Of a stretch of 64,000 nt of DNA, positions 1 through 9,718 are shown piece by piece (position 1 is the first letter of the stretch; each line of letters begins with the position of its first letter). The position numbers were made by a program, and so were the translations under genes. The DNA lies in assembly GCF_001439635.1 (NCBI RefSeq), contig NZ_LMBZ01000001.1, positions 124,001 to 188,000 on the forward strand. The letters are read 5' to 3'. This DNA is from Solibacillus cecembensis (GTDB lineage Bacteria; Bacillota; Bacilli; Bacillales_A; Planococcaceae). The notes beneath the pieces are model-generated. The model saw nothing but the letters and a program-made list of their open reading frames with translations, searched no databases and was not told where the DNA came from.

Positions 1-1
1 A

Positions 2-1210
2 AGAGATATTACGCTCTTTTTAAGTAGCCAAACGATATCTTTATTTGGCTCGTCGCTCGTGCAGTATGCGATGATGTGGTATATTACGCTGTCTACGCAG
101 TCTGGAATGATGATGACAATTTATATTATTTGTGGATTTATTCCGACGTTTTTATTGTCGCCAGTAGCGGGGGTTTGGGCGGATCGTTTTAATCGGAAAA
201 AGTTAATTATTATTGCAGATGGTATGATTGCATTTGCTACGCTTATTTTAGCGATTGTTTTTATGCTTGGTTATGATTCGATTTGGCTATTCTTCATCAT
301 GGCGGCGATTCGAGCAGTTGGAGCGGGTATTCAAACGCCTGCTGTTGGTGCGATATTACCGCAAATCGTACCCGAACAGCATTTATTGCGTGTCAACGGT
401 ATTAATGGGACGATTCAAGCGGTTATTATGTTCGTGTCACCAATGGTCAGCGCTGCGTTATTGACGTTAACTACGATGAAGGTAATCTTCTTTATTGATG
501 TTATTACGGCTGCTATCGCAATACTGGTTCTTTTAACCTTATTAAAAATCCCATTGCATGCAAAAGCTGCGCAGCAACAAGAAATAAGTTATTTAGGTGA
601 TTTCAAATTAGGTATTCAATATATTAAACAACATGATTTTTTGAAAAGTTTCTTTGTATTTTTTGCGGCGCTGTTTGTATTAATGGCTCCTGTAGCCTTT
701 TTAACGCCATTACAAGTAACGAGAAGCTTTGGTGAGGATGTTTGGCGACTTACAGCGATTGAAATTACCTTTTCTGTTGGGATGATGATTGGTGGTATTC
801 TCATAGCAACTTGGGGTGGTTTCCGAAATCGAGTGTATACGATGATGTTTGCTGGTGTGGTCATGGCAATTTTCACAATTTTGTTAGGCATACTCCCAAT
901 CTTCTCCCTGTATTTGTTTGCAATGGCGCTATTCGGATTAGCGATGCCGATTTTTAATACACCGACGATGACAATCATCCAAGAAAAAGTAGATACGGAT
1001 TATTTAGGTCGAATATTCGGAGTGTTTGGAATGATTTCTACGTCTATGATGCCACTTGGAATGTTGATATTCGGGCCTTTAGCAGATATTATTTCGGTTG
1101 AAATATTATTAATTGGGACTGGGATACTCATGTTGATTGTGACATTACTTATTAATAGGAGTAAGTCATTAATTCAAGCGGGGGAGCCTATTCCCAAAAA
1201 ATTAGAATAA
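2..1210 (+). CDS. MFS transporter, 5' end outside window
   Basis: This is a major facilitator superfamily membrane transporter, probably an exporter of the macrolide/drug-efflux type. The reading frame is open to the first base of the window, and residues just before the first GTG (a stretch ending LFGSSLVQYAMMWY) already form the usual first membrane segment of this family. The gene is therefore truncated by the window edge and the GTG near base 59 is not its start. About 402 residues are visible, with many hydrophobic segments and the conserved loop GVWADRFNRKK between segments 2 and 3. The substrate cannot be told. It ends before a strong bidirectional terminator shared with fabI. Confidence 0.85.
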   Translation, partial: RDITLFLSSQTISLFGSSLVQYAMMWYITLSTQSGMMMTIYIICGFIPTFLLSPVAGVWADRFNRKKLIIIADGMIAFATLILAIVFMLGYDSIWLFFIMAAIRAVGAGIQTPAVGAILPQIVPEQHLLRVNGINGTIQAVIMFVSPMVSAALLTLTTMKVIFFIDVITAAIAILVLLTLLKIPLHAKAAQQQEISYLGDFKLGIQYIKQHDFLKSFFVFFAALFVLMAPVAFLTPLQVTRSFGEDVWRLTAIEITFSVGMMIGGILIATWGGFRNRVYTMMFAGVVMAIFTILLGILPIFSLYLFAMALFGLAMPIFNTPTMTIIQEKVDTDYLGRIFGVFGMISTSMMPLGMLIFGPLADIISVEILLIGTGILMLIVTLLINRSKSLIQAGEPIPKKLE

Positions 1211-1226
1211 GGTCGTTACCTAACGC

Positions 1227-1266
1227 AAAAGAGCATTTTGATTATTAATCAAAATGCTCTTTTTTG
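1227..1266. terminator. Bidirectional intrinsic terminator (MFS gene / fabI)
   Basis: A perfect 17-bp inverted repeat (1227-1243 with 1247-1263) with a 3-base loop is flanked by A and T runs. It lies between the ends of two convergent genes and can serve both. Confidence 0.9.
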
Positions 1267-1299
1267 AATTTTTATTGTAACGAGGACTTGCTAAAAAAA

Positions 1300-2076
1300 T
1301 CAGCCCATAATATTGTAGCCGCAATCGATATAAATCGTTTCTCCTGTCACACCTCTTGAAAGGTGACTTAGCATAACCATTGTCATATCTGCAACTTCTG
1401 CTTGATTCGTATTGCGTTTTAATGGTGCAGTTTCTTCAATTTTGTGCAAAATTTGATTGAAACTTGGCACACCTTTTGCGGCTAATGTACGAATAGCTCC
1501 AGCTGAAATCGCGTTGACACGGATATTTTCAGCACCTAAATCAGCTGCTAAATAACGCATCGATGCTTCTAATGCAGCTTTTGCCACACCCATCACATTA
1601 TAGCCATCAAGCACTCGCTCTGCGCCTAAATAAGACATTGTGACAATCGAGCCACCTTCTGTCATAAATGGCTTGGCAGCTTTACTGACAGCGATTAGAG
1701 AGTATGCGCTCGTATCTTGTGCAAAAGCGTAGCCATCACGCGTCGTTTCTACAAATCGATTTTTCAAATCTTCAGCATGTGCGAAAGCGACAGAGTGCAC
1801 GATGCCATGAATAACTTGGAACTGTTCACCAATTTGTTGGAATGCTGTTGCGATACTTTCATCACTGTTAACATCACATTCAACGATGGCTACATTTTGT
1901 CGGTCTAATTTTTCGAGCATTTTTTCGATTTTACCTTTCGAACGCTCTTTTCTATATGTGAAAATGACATTTGCCCCAACTTCGAATAACTGCTGTGCAA
2001 TTCCCCATGCAATACTGCGCTCATTGGCAACACCCATTACGACGATATTTTTGCCTTGTAATTGTAATAAATCCAT
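1300..2076 (-). CDS. fabI: Enoyl-[acyl-carrier-protein] reductase (NADH), FabI type
   Basis: FabI catalyses the last reduction step of each fatty-acid elongation cycle in the cytosol. The 258-residue protein has the family length. The variant glycine motif of the FabI cofactor site is at residues 15-23 (GVANERSIA). The catalytic pattern Tyr149, Tyr159 and Lys166 (YNVMGVAK) matches the Tyr-x6-Lys geometry of E. coli FabI. The ATG follows an AGGGGTG ribosome binding site. In B. subtilis fabI does not sit next to fer, so this neighbourhood is specific to the present lineage. It is a single-gene unit ending at the shared terminator. Confidence 0.96.
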   Translation of the reverse strand: MDLLQLQGKNIVVMGVANERSIAWGIAQQLFEVGANVIFTYRKERSKGKIEKMLEKLDRQNVAIVECDVNSDESIATAFQQIGEQFQVIHGIVHSVAFAHAEDLKNRFVETTRDGYAFAQDTSAYSLIAVSKAAKPFMTEGGSIVTMSYLGAERVLDGYNVMGVAKAALEASMRYLAADLGAENIRVNAISAGAIRTLAAKGVPSFNQILHKIEETAPLKRNTNQAEVADMTMVMLSHLSRGVTGETIYIDCGYNIMG

Positions 2077-2204
2077 TTTAACACCCCTATAAATAATTAG
2101 TTGTCATTAGTACCTGCTACTAATAATAACTATAACATCCGGAAATTTGTATCGCAATAGGGAGTTAGGGAAATTTATTTTCGTATCGGGAATTGACCTC
2201 AATT

Positions 2205-2252
2205 AAAAAAGACATCTCCTTGCACGGTTTAGCGCAAAGGGATGTCTTTTTT
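2205..2252 (-). terminator. Intrinsic terminator of fer
   Basis: GACATC and GATGTC arms (2211-2216 and 2241-2246) are extended inward by further pairs and flanked by A6 and T8. On the minus strand the U-run follows the stem directly downstream of fer. Confidence 0.8.
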
Positions 2253-2262
2253 TTATAAACGA

Positions 2263-2541
<279 letters not shown>

Positions 2542-2555
2542 TTAAGCTCTTTTTT

Positions 2556-2584
2556 ATTCTAATTGTGTTTCAATTACTTTTCAA
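2556..2584 (-). promoter_or_regulatory. Sigma-A promoter of fer
   Basis: Read on the minus strand, TTGAAA (2584-2579) and TAGAAT (2561-2556) are separated by exactly 17 bases, about 45 bases before the fer start. Confidence 0.65.
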
Positions 2585-2613
2585 CCTAATACTACGAAAA
2601 TGAGGGATTTGAT

Positions 2614-3651
2614 ATGCTAATTCAACAAATTCTTTTAAAAATTTTTACTGCATTTCAAAATGAACGTACTTTATCTGCAGCTTTTCATTTGCTGAAAGGG
2701 AAGCGTTCAGGACAGACGATTCAAGATGTCGGATTGTTTCAATTACATCCATTCTTTGGACTTCTTCCAAAACTTACGAGAGGGCAATTTGATGAGCAAG
2801 TGGATTTATTATTTGCAAAAAATTATATCCTGATTGAAGAGAATGGCTACTATCATATGACAGAGATTGGTATAAAGCAGGCGAGTGAAGCATTATTGTT
2901 TCATTTTGACGGGTGGCATTATCGTGGCAATGAGCATGTCTTTTTTGCACGGGTATCTTTAGCTCTCCAAAGTTTATCGCATCAAGCAGCCGGGGTGAAA
3001 TCATTTATTGCCGTCGAAAAAGATGAAGACGTACAAAGCAAGGTGCGCGAATTTTTAGTGAGAAATCAATTTCAACAGCAAACTTTACAAATGAAAATTT
3101 ATTTAGAAATGGAACAAAGCTTGGAAAAAATTCAAGTAAATGAGCAAGTGAAGACAATTATTGTCTACCGTTTGTCAGGTTTTCAGGAACCTGGGTTGAC
3201 ATGGCAGCAAATGGCTTTTGGCTTTCATATGCAAGAGATGGATATTCGATTAATGTATGGCAGTGGTCTTCATCAATGGCTAAATGAAATTTTAGGTGAT
3301 GCGCAAAAGTATCCTTATTTATATCAACTCGCACAGGGAATTCGCGTCGACCTTATGCTCACAAGTTCAGCAAATGAAACGGCGAAATTGTATAAAAAAG
3401 GGCATTCCTTGGAGCAAATTAGCTCGATACGCAGGTTGAAGCTAAATACAATTGAAGATCATATTGTTGAACTTGCGATGAATGACGTGAAATTTGATAG
3501 TAAACCGTTTCTGACCTTAGAGGATCAACAACTGATCATCAACGCGTCAGAAGATTATCAAACAAAAAAGTTAAAAATTTTAAAGGAAATTATTCCGCAT
3601 GTGAGTTATTTTCAGCTACGTTTAGCATTGGCAAAGGGGGCACATTATTAA
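2614..3651 (+). CDS. ypbB: YpbB, helicase-associated helix-turn-helix protein
   Basis: This 345-residue protein is recognised from its position between fer and recQ and from its C-terminal helix-turn-helix segment (KKGHSLEQISSIRRLKLNTI, around residues 260-280), which resembles the domain that accompanies RecQ-type helicases. The function is not established; a role with RecQ in DNA processing is inferred from the gene pair. Its TAA stop overlaps the recQ ATG by one base (TAATG), so translation of the two is probably coupled. The start codon is an ATG behind a GAGGGA ribosome binding site. Confidence 0.85.
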   Translation: MLIQQILLKIFTAFQNERTLSAAFHLLKGKRSGQTIQDVGLFQLHPFFGLLPKLTRGQFDEQVDLLFAKNYILIEENGYYHMTEIGIKQASEALLFHFDGWHYRGNEHVFFARVSLALQSLSHQAAGVKSFIAVEKDEDVQSKVREFLVRNQFQQQTLQMKIYLEMEQSLEKIQVNEQVKTIIVYRLSGFQEPGLTWQQMAFGFHMQEMDIRLMYGSGLHQWLNEILGDAQKYPYLYQLAQGIRVDLMLTSSANETAKLYKKGHSLEQISSIRRLKLNTIEDHIVELAMNDVKFDSKPFLTLEDQQLIINASEDYQTKKLKILKEIIPHVSYFQLRLALAKGAHY

Positions 3652-5096
3652 TGCAATTGGAATCGTATTTACACCAATATTTTGGCTATGAAACATTTCG
3701 TCCGGGACAAAAGGAAGTGCTGGAACAATTGATTGCAGGTCAGGATGTCATTGCCTTACTGCCTACTGGAATGGGGAAATCCCTTTGTTATCAACTACCT
3801 GGCTATATATTTGATAAGCCTGTATTAATTATTTCGCCGTTATTATCTTTAATGCAAGATCAAGTAGATCAATTAAAACAAATGGGTGAGAAGCGTGTCA
3901 TTGCACTGAATTCTTTTTTAACACCTGCCCAAAAAAACTATGCTTTACATTTTTTGCATGAGTATCGCTTTATTTTTATTTCACCGGAAATGCTGTTGCA
4001 GCCGCAAGTAAAAGCGCGATTAGCAAGCCTAGAGCTGTCATTAATCGTCGCGGATGAAGCGCATTGTATTTCACAGTGGGGCTATGATTTTCGTCCTGAT
4101 TATTTACGTATTGGTGAAGTCATTCAAGTGACAAATCGCCCACCAGTACTCGCATTATCTGCGACAGCAACAACGAAAGTATTGCATGATATCGACCATT
4201 ATTTAGAAATGGAAAGTCCGTTTATTTATGTGCATTCTGTCGATCGTCCGAATATTCACCTCGTAAAAAAGCCATTTGCATTGAAAGAAGATAAATTGAC
4301 CTGGATTTTAGAGCATGTTGAAAAAACAGCTGGACCTGGCATTATTTATACGCAGTCAAGGGCAAAAACGGAAAGTATTAGTGCACAGTTATTGCAGCGT
4401 GGCATTGCAGCGGCGGCTTATCATGCAGGGAAAGAGATGCAGGATCGTCAGTTTATTCAACATCAGTTTTTATCAGGGCATTTGGACTGGATTGTGGCAA
4501 CGAATGCTTTTGGCATGGGGATACATAAAAATAATGTGCGGCAAATTATTCATGAATCGATGCCGTCAACCGTTGCGAATTATATGCAAGAAATTGGACG
4601 TGCTGGTCGTGATGGCGAAGATGCCGTTGCTTTTTTATTATTTTGTGAAGGCGATGAGCAGTATGCAAAGTTTATCGTATTGGAAGACTTGCCAAAGGAA
4701 TTTCATGTGGTTCGCTATGCGCAATATAGGGCGAATGGGGAGCAACCTAACGTTATGTTATCCAATGGTGAAATTTCAGAGGTCGCGTTTCGAGTTGTGC
4801 ATTATTGGATGGAACGCGAAACGGTGGACCAACTAAAAGAAAGACTTGGCAACATGCAAACGGCTAAATATGAAGAAGTGATGGCGATGTTGAAAATTGT
4901 CGAAACAACATCCTGTATGCGGGAACTTTTAATCGACTATTTTGGTCAACAAGTAGAGGACAAGCGTGAAAACTGTTGTAGTAATTGTGGCGTGGACCTT
5001 TCAGTGTTATTACAAGAGCGTGTGGAGCCGAAAAATCAAAATCCAATGACCGATTGGAAAGGCCGATTGCAACAGATTCTACTGCGTAATTTGTAA
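3651..5096 (+). CDS. recQ: ATP-dependent DNA helicase RecQ (short form)
   Basis: This superfamily 2 3'-5' DNA helicase acts in recombination and stalled-fork repair. Visible motifs are the Walker A segment GMGKS at residues 40-44, the Walker B box DEAH at 135-138 followed by CISQWGYDFRP (the RecQ aromatic-rich loop), and the motif VI segment IGRAGRDG. Cysteines near residue 440 (CCSNC) are part of a zinc-binding subdomain. At 481 residues it resembles the short RecQ of B. subtilis (RecS), without an HRDC domain. It overlaps ypbB by one base. Confidence 0.95.
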   Translation: MQLESYLHQYFGYETFRPGQKEVLEQLIAGQDVIALLPTGMGKSLCYQLPGYIFDKPVLIISPLLSLMQDQVDQLKQMGEKRVIALNSFLTPAQKNYALHFLHEYRFIFISPEMLLQPQVKARLASLELSLIVADEAHCISQWGYDFRPDYLRIGEVIQVTNRPPVLALSATATTKVLHDIDHYLEMESPFIYVHSVDRPNIHLVKKPFALKEDKLTWILEHVEKTAGPGIIYTQSRAKTESISAQLLQRGIAAAAYHAGKEMQDRQFIQHQFLSGHLDWIVATNAFGMGIHKNNVRQIIHESMPSTVANYMQEIGRAGRDGEDAVAFLLFCEGDEQYAKFIVLEDLPKEFHVVRYAQYRANGEQPNVMLSNGEISEVAFRVVHYWMERETVDQLKERLGNMQTAKYEEVMAMLKIVETTSCMRELLIDYFGQQVEDKRENCCSNCGVDLSVLLQERVEPKNQNPMTDWKGRLQQILLRNL

Positions 5097-5183
5097 ACTG
5101 TTGATGAACCGTTTACTTTATAGTAAAATTTCGTCATAATATGATTATTAGGCGTAATTGATAAGAGTTGGAGGATTGCAACT

Positions 5184-5870
5184 ATGACAAAGGAAGATTA
5201 CCGAGAAAAGGTAGAAGAACATCGTCAAGAAATCGATTTACATAATGAGGCAACAACCGGTGTATCGCGTGTAAAACGAAATCGAAACACAAATACAAAA
5301 AAACAAAAAAATCCAATCATGACGGCACTCGTTGTCATCTTTATTTTGTTCCCATTAAGTATTTTAGGGTATGTTTGGTTATTTTACGAGCCAGAAGTTA
5401 AGGCGACGGATGGTAAAAATGTCGGTCAAGATGATACACACCAAGTCGTGATTGAAAAACAGGACCCAGATAAAACAGCTATTCCTGATGTAGATGAGTC
5501 AGAGGAAAAAGACGAAGCTAAAAATCAAGAACAGGCGGATTTAGCAAAATCTGAACAAGAAAAGCAACGTTTAATCGCGGAAGAAGCAAAAAAAGCAGAA
5601 CAAAAAAATTCTGCTAATGATAAGGCCGCAGAAGAAGCGAAAAAAGTTGCAGCACAAAGAGTGAAAGAACAAGAAGAAAAGAAAAAAGCAGAGCAACAAG
5701 CAAATGCACAAGGTTCAACACATACAGTTAGTTCAACAGATAATTTATACCAAATTGCGATTAAATATTATGGGAATGGTAGTCCAGCCAATATTGAAAA
5801 AATAAAAAGGGCAAATAATTTATCCTCAGACAGTATTTCTACAGGACAAGTATTGGTTATTGCACCATAA
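5184..5870 (+). CDS. ypbE: LysM-domain membrane-anchored protein (YpbE-like)
   Basis: The 228-residue protein has a basic cytoplasmic N-terminus, one membrane segment at about residues 46-67, a long Glu/Lys/Ala-rich extracytoplasmic stalk likely to be a coiled coil, and a C-terminal LysM domain (from HTVSSTDNLYQIAIKYYG to the end). LysM binds peptidoglycan, so the protein probably bridges membrane and wall. The start follows a GGAGG ribosome binding site. The role of B. subtilis YpbE is unknown to me. The gene follows recQ, as in B. subtilis, and ends at its own terminator. Confidence 0.85.
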   Translation: MTKEDYREKVEEHRQEIDLHNEATTGVSRVKRNRNTNTKKQKNPIMTALVVIFILFPLSILGYVWLFYEPEVKATDGKNVGQDDTHQVVIEKQDPDKTAIPDVDESEEKDEAKNQEQADLAKSEQEKQRLIAEEAKKAEQKNSANDKAAEEAKKVAAQRVKEQEEKKKAEQQANAQGSTHTVSSTDNLYQIAIKYYGNGSPANIEKIKRANNLSSDSISTGQVLVIAP

Positions 5871-5898
5871 GGTCGAGTATTTTGTATAATAACTATAG

Positions 5899-5935
5899 AA
5901 AAGACGAATCCGAACAAGGCATCGTCTTTTTCTTT
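5899..5935 (+). terminator. Intrinsic terminator of ypbE
   Basis: AAAAGACGA and TCGTCTTTT (5899-5907 and 5922-5930) form a 9-bp stem with a 14-base loop, followed by a T-rich run. Confidence 0.8.
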
Positions 5936-5953
5936 TGAATTGGGGGAACGTAT

Positions 5954-6715
5954 ATGATCATTATTGCAATAATGATTGCTCTGTGTGTAGGTGTTTTTTT
6001 GTATATGTTCAAACAAGCAAATGAAAACAATGTACGACTACATACAATCCGTACTGCTGGAAAGGACGAAACGATTCGTCTATTTTTTATTTCAGATACA
6101 CATGCACGAAAAATTAATGAACAAATGATTGCGTCGATTACCGAGCCAGTAGATTGTGTTGTAATTGGTGGTGATTTTGTGGATAGAAGAACATCAAAAC
6201 ACATCATGCACGAAAATATTCGCCTATTGAAAACATTGGGGCCAGTGTATTTCGTGTGGGGAAATAATGATCGAGAGCAGGAAGAGAGTGCACTTCGCCA
6301 ATTGTTTAAACAGCATGAAATCAAGATTATTGAAAATGAATCAATAATCATCGAAAGTAAAAATAATGTAAAGATAAGTGCGGTCGATTTTCAGTTTGCA
6401 TCAAGAGGTGTTGAGCGAGCAATTCAAAATTGTGACGAGCAAATGACGATTTTCATTGCGCATAATCCCCAAGTGTTCCCAAAAATCCATTCGAAATTTA
6501 AGCCGCTACTAAGCATTGGGGCACATTTACACGGTGGTCAAATTCGCTTAGGCAATTTTGGCATACAACCACATGGCTATTTTGCGGAAAAGAATGGGCA
6601 TTATGAGTTGGTAAGCAATGGCTACGGGACGACGTTAGTGCCACTGCGGCTTGGGGCAAAACCAGAATGTCACCTGATCGAGATTAAATTTAATCCGAAT
6701 ACAATCAAATTATGA
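5954..6715 (+). CDS. Metallophosphoesterase, membrane-anchored (YpbG-like)
   Basis: This calcineurin-like phosphoesterase has 253 residues. An N-terminal hydrophobic segment (residues 1-18) is followed by the metal-binding series SDTHA, GGDFVDRR, GNNDR, AHNP and GAHLHGGQ in the correct order. The final GAHLHGGQ replaces the more common GHTHGGQ. The substrate is unknown; related Bacillus proteins (YkuE, YpbG) act outside the cell or at the membrane. The ATG is preceded by TGGGGGA. It keeps the B. subtilis position between ypbE and ypdA. Confidence 0.85.
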   Translation: MIIIAIMIALCVGVFLYMFKQANENNVRLHTIRTAGKDETIRLFFISDTHARKINEQMIASITEPVDCVVIGGDFVDRRTSKHIMHENIRLLKTLGPVYFVWGNNDREQEESALRQLFKQHEIKIIENESIIIESKNNVKISAVDFQFASRGVERAIQNCDEQMTIFIAHNPQVFPKIHSKFKPLLSIGAHLHGGQIRLGNFGIQPHGYFAEKNGHYELVSNGYGTTLVPLRLGAKPECHLIEIKFNPNTIKL

Positions 6716-6795
6716 CAATTCACAGTATAATGGGAATGGCTTTTTATCTTCTATACATGTAGAAGTCTCCCAAATAGATTGAAGGAGATGTTTTT

Positions 6796-7761
6796 ATGCA
6801 AAAGGTAGATGCAATCATTGTTGGTGGTGGACCTTGTGGCTTATCGGCAGCGATTGAACTACAAAATATCGGCTTATCCCCGATTGTTATTGAAAAAGGA
6901 AATGTTGTGAATGCTATTTACAATTATCCGACACACCAAACTTTTTTTAGCACAAGTGAAAAATTAGCAATTGGCGATGTGCCATTTATAATTGAAGAAC
7001 GTAAACCGAAGCGCAATCAAGCGTTAGTATATTATCGTGAAGTGGTCAAAGCAAAAAAAATTCAAGTGAATCGTTTTGAAAAAGTGCACACTGTTGAGAA
7101 ATTCGATAATCAATTTATTGTTCAAACAGATCTAGCAACGTATGAAACTCCATATGTCATCATTGCTACAGGCTATTACGATCACCCTAATTATTTGAAC
7201 ATTCCAGGTGAGAATTTACCGAAAGTACATCATTATTTTAAAGAGGCACATCCTTATTTTGATACCAATGTGCTTATTATTGGTGGCAAAAACTCTGCCA
7301 TTGATGCTGCGCTTGAATTGAATAAAGCTGGAGCACATGTAACGGTTGTTTACCGAGGGAGCGACTATTCGCCAAGCATTAAACCATGGGTGCTACCAGA
7401 GTTTTTAGGGCTTGTGCGAGAAGGGGGAATAACGATTCATTTTAATGCAACGGTGAAGGAAATTCAGGATAAACAGGCTGTCATTATCGTTGACGGGGAA
7501 GTGCAAACGATTGCAAATGATGTTGTATTTGCGATGACTGGCTATCACCCCGATCATGACTTTCTGCGTGGCATGCATGTCAAAATCGATGACGAATCAG
7601 GAAGACCACATTTTGATGAATTAACGATGGAAACGAATATAGAAAATTTATTTATAGCGGGTGTCATTGCTGCTGGAAATAATGCAAATGAAATATTTAT
7701 TGAAAATGGTCGCTTCCATGGCGGTCAAATCGCACAAAAAATTGCAAGTGAGAGAAAATAA
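6796..7761 (+). CDS. ypdA: YpdA (Bdr), bacillithiol disulfide reductase
   Basis: YpdA is an NADPH-dependent flavoprotein that reduces oxidised bacillithiol. The 321-residue protein has an FAD motif GGGPCG at residues 10-15, including Cys14, the cysteine reported as important in Staphylococcus YpdA. A second dinucleotide motif, GGKNSA, lies near residue 165. There is no CxxC, which sets it apart from thioredoxin reductase. A clear AAGGAG ribosome binding site precedes the ATG. The finding of bshA at 41 kb supports a bacillithiol-using organism. Confidence 0.92.
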   Translation: MQKVDAIIVGGGPCGLSAAIELQNIGLSPIVIEKGNVVNAIYNYPTHQTFFSTSEKLAIGDVPFIIEERKPKRNQALVYYREVVKAKKIQVNRFEKVHTVEKFDNQFIVQTDLATYETPYVIIATGYYDHPNYLNIPGENLPKVHHYFKEAHPYFDTNVLIIGGKNSAIDAALELNKAGAHVTVVYRGSDYSPSIKPWVLPEFLGLVREGGITIHFNATVKEIQDKQAVIIVDGEVQTIANDVVFAMTGYHPDHDFLRGMHVKIDDESGRPHFDELTMETNIENLFIAGVIAAGNNANEIFIENGRFHGGQIAQKIASERK

Positions 7762-7773
7762 GAGGTGAATCGC

Positions 7774-8739
7774 TTGAAGAAAAAAGTCGTTTTAATTACT
7801 ACGGGTGGTACAATCGCAAGCACTCGAAATGATAAAAATAAATTGGAATCTGGTAAGTTGAATGGCGATGCGATCTTAGCGATGTGTCAATTGGAAAATG
7901 ACATCGATATCGAGTTAATTGATCTGTATCAAATTCCGTCGATGCATATGACTTATGAGCATCTGAACTTATTGAATACAACTGTTCATCAAGTGTTTGA
8001 AGATGCAGCAGTTAGCGGTATCGTTATTACACATGGAACGGATAGCTTAGAGGAAACAGCATATTTTCTAGAGCTTACAGTAAATGATGAACGTCCGATT
8101 ATCGTAACAGGTTCTCAAAAATCTCCAGAAGATATCGGAACCGATGTATATTCGAATTTGCGTAACTCGCTGTTAGTTGCTTTGAGCGAACAAGGGAAAA
8201 ACATTGGCACATGCGTCGTGTTTAATGAACAAATACTTCATTCTAAATATGTAAAAAAAGTCCACTCTTCAAGCATTAATGGATTTGGAGCGATTGGTTA
8301 TGGCATGCTAGGCTATATTGATAATGATGAAGTGGTTATTTATCAAAAACCTACACAAAGAGAGTTTTATTCGATTCAGTCAAGCTACCCAAATGTTGAA
8401 GTTATTTATGCTTACTTAGGAGCGAGTTCAATTTTATTGAATGCTTTATGCGAAGCGAAGGTTGAAGGTGTTGTATTAATTGGTGCGGGACGTGGTCAAG
8501 TCGTTCCAGCGATGATTGATCCAATTGAACGATTATGCAGCAGTGGGACGAAAGTTGTTTTAACGACGGCCACAGAAGAAGGACGCGTATTCCCAACATA
8601 TGATTATCCTAGTAGTGCCAATAATTTAAAGGATATCGGTGTTGTAATGGGTGGCGATTTTGACCCGAAAAAAGCACGACTTAAATTGATGCTAATGCTT
8701 GCAAACGGGATAACAGATTTTGATTCATTCATGCATTAA
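7774..8739 (+). CDS. ansA: L-asparaginase (AnsA type)
   Basis: The enzyme hydrolyses L-asparagine to aspartate and ammonia. Both catalytic threonine motifs are present: TTGGTIAS near the N-terminus and THGTDSLEETAYF near residue 85. I start at TTG 7774 because AGAGGTG lies six bases before it and the resulting MKKKVVLITTGGT is the usual start; a GTG nine bases upstream lacks a ribosome binding site. That gives 321 residues, the normal length. It follows ypdA by 12 bases and may be cotranscribed. No signal peptide is seen, so it is probably cytoplasmic. Confidence 0.93.
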   Translation: MKKKVVLITTGGTIASTRNDKNKLESGKLNGDAILAMCQLENDIDIELIDLYQIPSMHMTYEHLNLLNTTVHQVFEDAAVSGIVITHGTDSLEETAYFLELTVNDERPIIVTGSQKSPEDIGTDVYSNLRNSLLVALSEQGKNIGTCVVFNEQILHSKYVKKVHSSSINGFGAIGYGMLGYIDNDEVVIYQKPTQREFYSIQSSYPNVEVIYAYLGASSILLNALCEAKVEGVVLIGAGRGQVVPAMIDPIERLCSSGTKVVLTTATEEGRVFPTYDYPSSANNLKDIGVVMGGDFDPKKARLKLMLMLANGITDFDSFMH

Positions 8740-8754
8740 GTAGATAAATTCTCG

Positions 8755-8784
8755 ACTCGGCTGAAATTTTGCCGAGTTTTTTGT
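8755..8784 (+). terminator. Intrinsic terminator of ansA
   Basis: ACTCGGC and GCCGAGT (8755-8761 and 8771-8777) form a 7-bp stem followed by six or more T. Confidence 0.85.
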
Positions 8785-8819
8785 TTTTATTAACGATTTA
8801 GTTGTAACCAAATTAAACA

Positions 8820-8828
8820 TGGTATACT
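8820..8828 (+). promoter_or_regulatory. Possible extended -10 promoter of prsW
   Basis: TGGTATACT matches an extended -10 element (TGnTATAAT) 35 bases before the prsW start. No convincing -35 was found at standard spacing. Confidence 0.4.
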
Positions 8829-8862
8829 ATTAATAACTTGTTTTTGGAGAGGAGCCGGCCAA

Positions 8863-9540
8863 ATGTTCATATTGTTATTATCCGCAGCAATTGCGCCGGG
8901 ATTGGCCCTTTTGAGTTATTTTTACCTTAGAAATCAAATGGACACAGAGCCTCGAAGAACGCTTCTTCAATCATTTATTTATGGCGCAATCATCACGTTT
9001 CCCATTCTTTTCATCCAATTCGTATTAAAGGAAGAACAAGCATTTTCGAGCGTCTTTTTTTCAAATGTCATATTTACGAGTACAATTGAAGAATTTTTTA
9101 AGTGGCTCGTCATTTTTGCAGTTATTTTAAAACATGTAGAGTTTGATGATCCGTATGATGGGATTTTATATGGCGCGGCCGTTTCGTTAGGCTTTGCTAC
9201 GGTTGAAAACGTCATTTATTTAGTATCCTTTGGCATAGATCAAGCCTTTATGCGCGCATTTTTACCCGTATCAAGCCATGCTTTATTTGGTGTTGTAATG
9301 GGCTATTATTATGGGAAAGGGAAATTTTCGACAGAGGATATCCAGAAAAGATATATTTTTTTGGCCTTGCTCGCACCGATAATTTTACATATTACGTATA
9401 ACTCCATTTTAATGATGAGGGAATACTTTTTGTATGCCATGCTGCCATTCATGTTCTTTTTATGGTGGTTTGCCTTAAGAAAGGTGAAGCAAGCACACGA
9501 GCATTTAGTCGAGCATTTGTCTCGCATGAACGGGCATTAA
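8863..9540 (+). CDS. prsW: PrsW, intramembrane metalloprotease
   Basis: PrsW is a multi-pass membrane protease that in B. subtilis makes the first cut in the anti-sigma factor RsiW and so activates sigma-W. This 225-residue protein has the conserved acid pair in EEFFKW (around residues 78-83), a second motif VENVIY, and a histidine in SSHALFG, all placed within or next to membrane segments. It occupies the B. subtilis position between ypdA and sleB. The start follows GGAGAGGAG. rsiW and sigW are not in this window. Confidence 0.93.
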   Translation: MFILLLSAAIAPGLALLSYFYLRNQMDTEPRRTLLQSFIYGAIITFPILFIQFVLKEEQAFSSVFFSNVIFTSTIEEFFKWLVIFAVILKHVEFDDPYDGILYGAAVSLGFATVENVIYLVSFGIDQAFMRAFLPVSSHALFGVVMGYYYGKGKFSTEDIQKRYIFLALLAPIILHITYNSILMMREYFLYAMLPFMFFLWWFALRKVKQAHEHLVEHLSRMNGH

Positions 9541-9579
9541 GATTTTCATAGGATAAAATGAATGTAAACAATAGGCTAC

Positions 9580-9620
9580 GCGCTTCCGATTGAACGAATC
9601 AATCGGGAGCGCTTTTTTTT
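9580..9620 (+). terminator. Intrinsic terminator of prsW
   Basis: A 13-bp near-perfect inverted repeat (9580-9592 with 9600-9612) is followed by T8. It falls inside the open frame upstream of sleB, which argues that sleB starts downstream of it. Confidence 0.88.
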
Positions 9621-9718
9621 ATGAAGGTTATATGCAAACTATTTTAAGTGTATCGTATTTTTTTACGTATAATAACTGCATAATTTTACATCCTATTAGA
9701 AAAGGGAGTGAAAGTGTT

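Noticed and set aside
9590..9718. Upstream extension of sleB
   Set aside because: It contains the prsW terminator; TTG 9719 has a ribosome binding site and begins a signal peptide.
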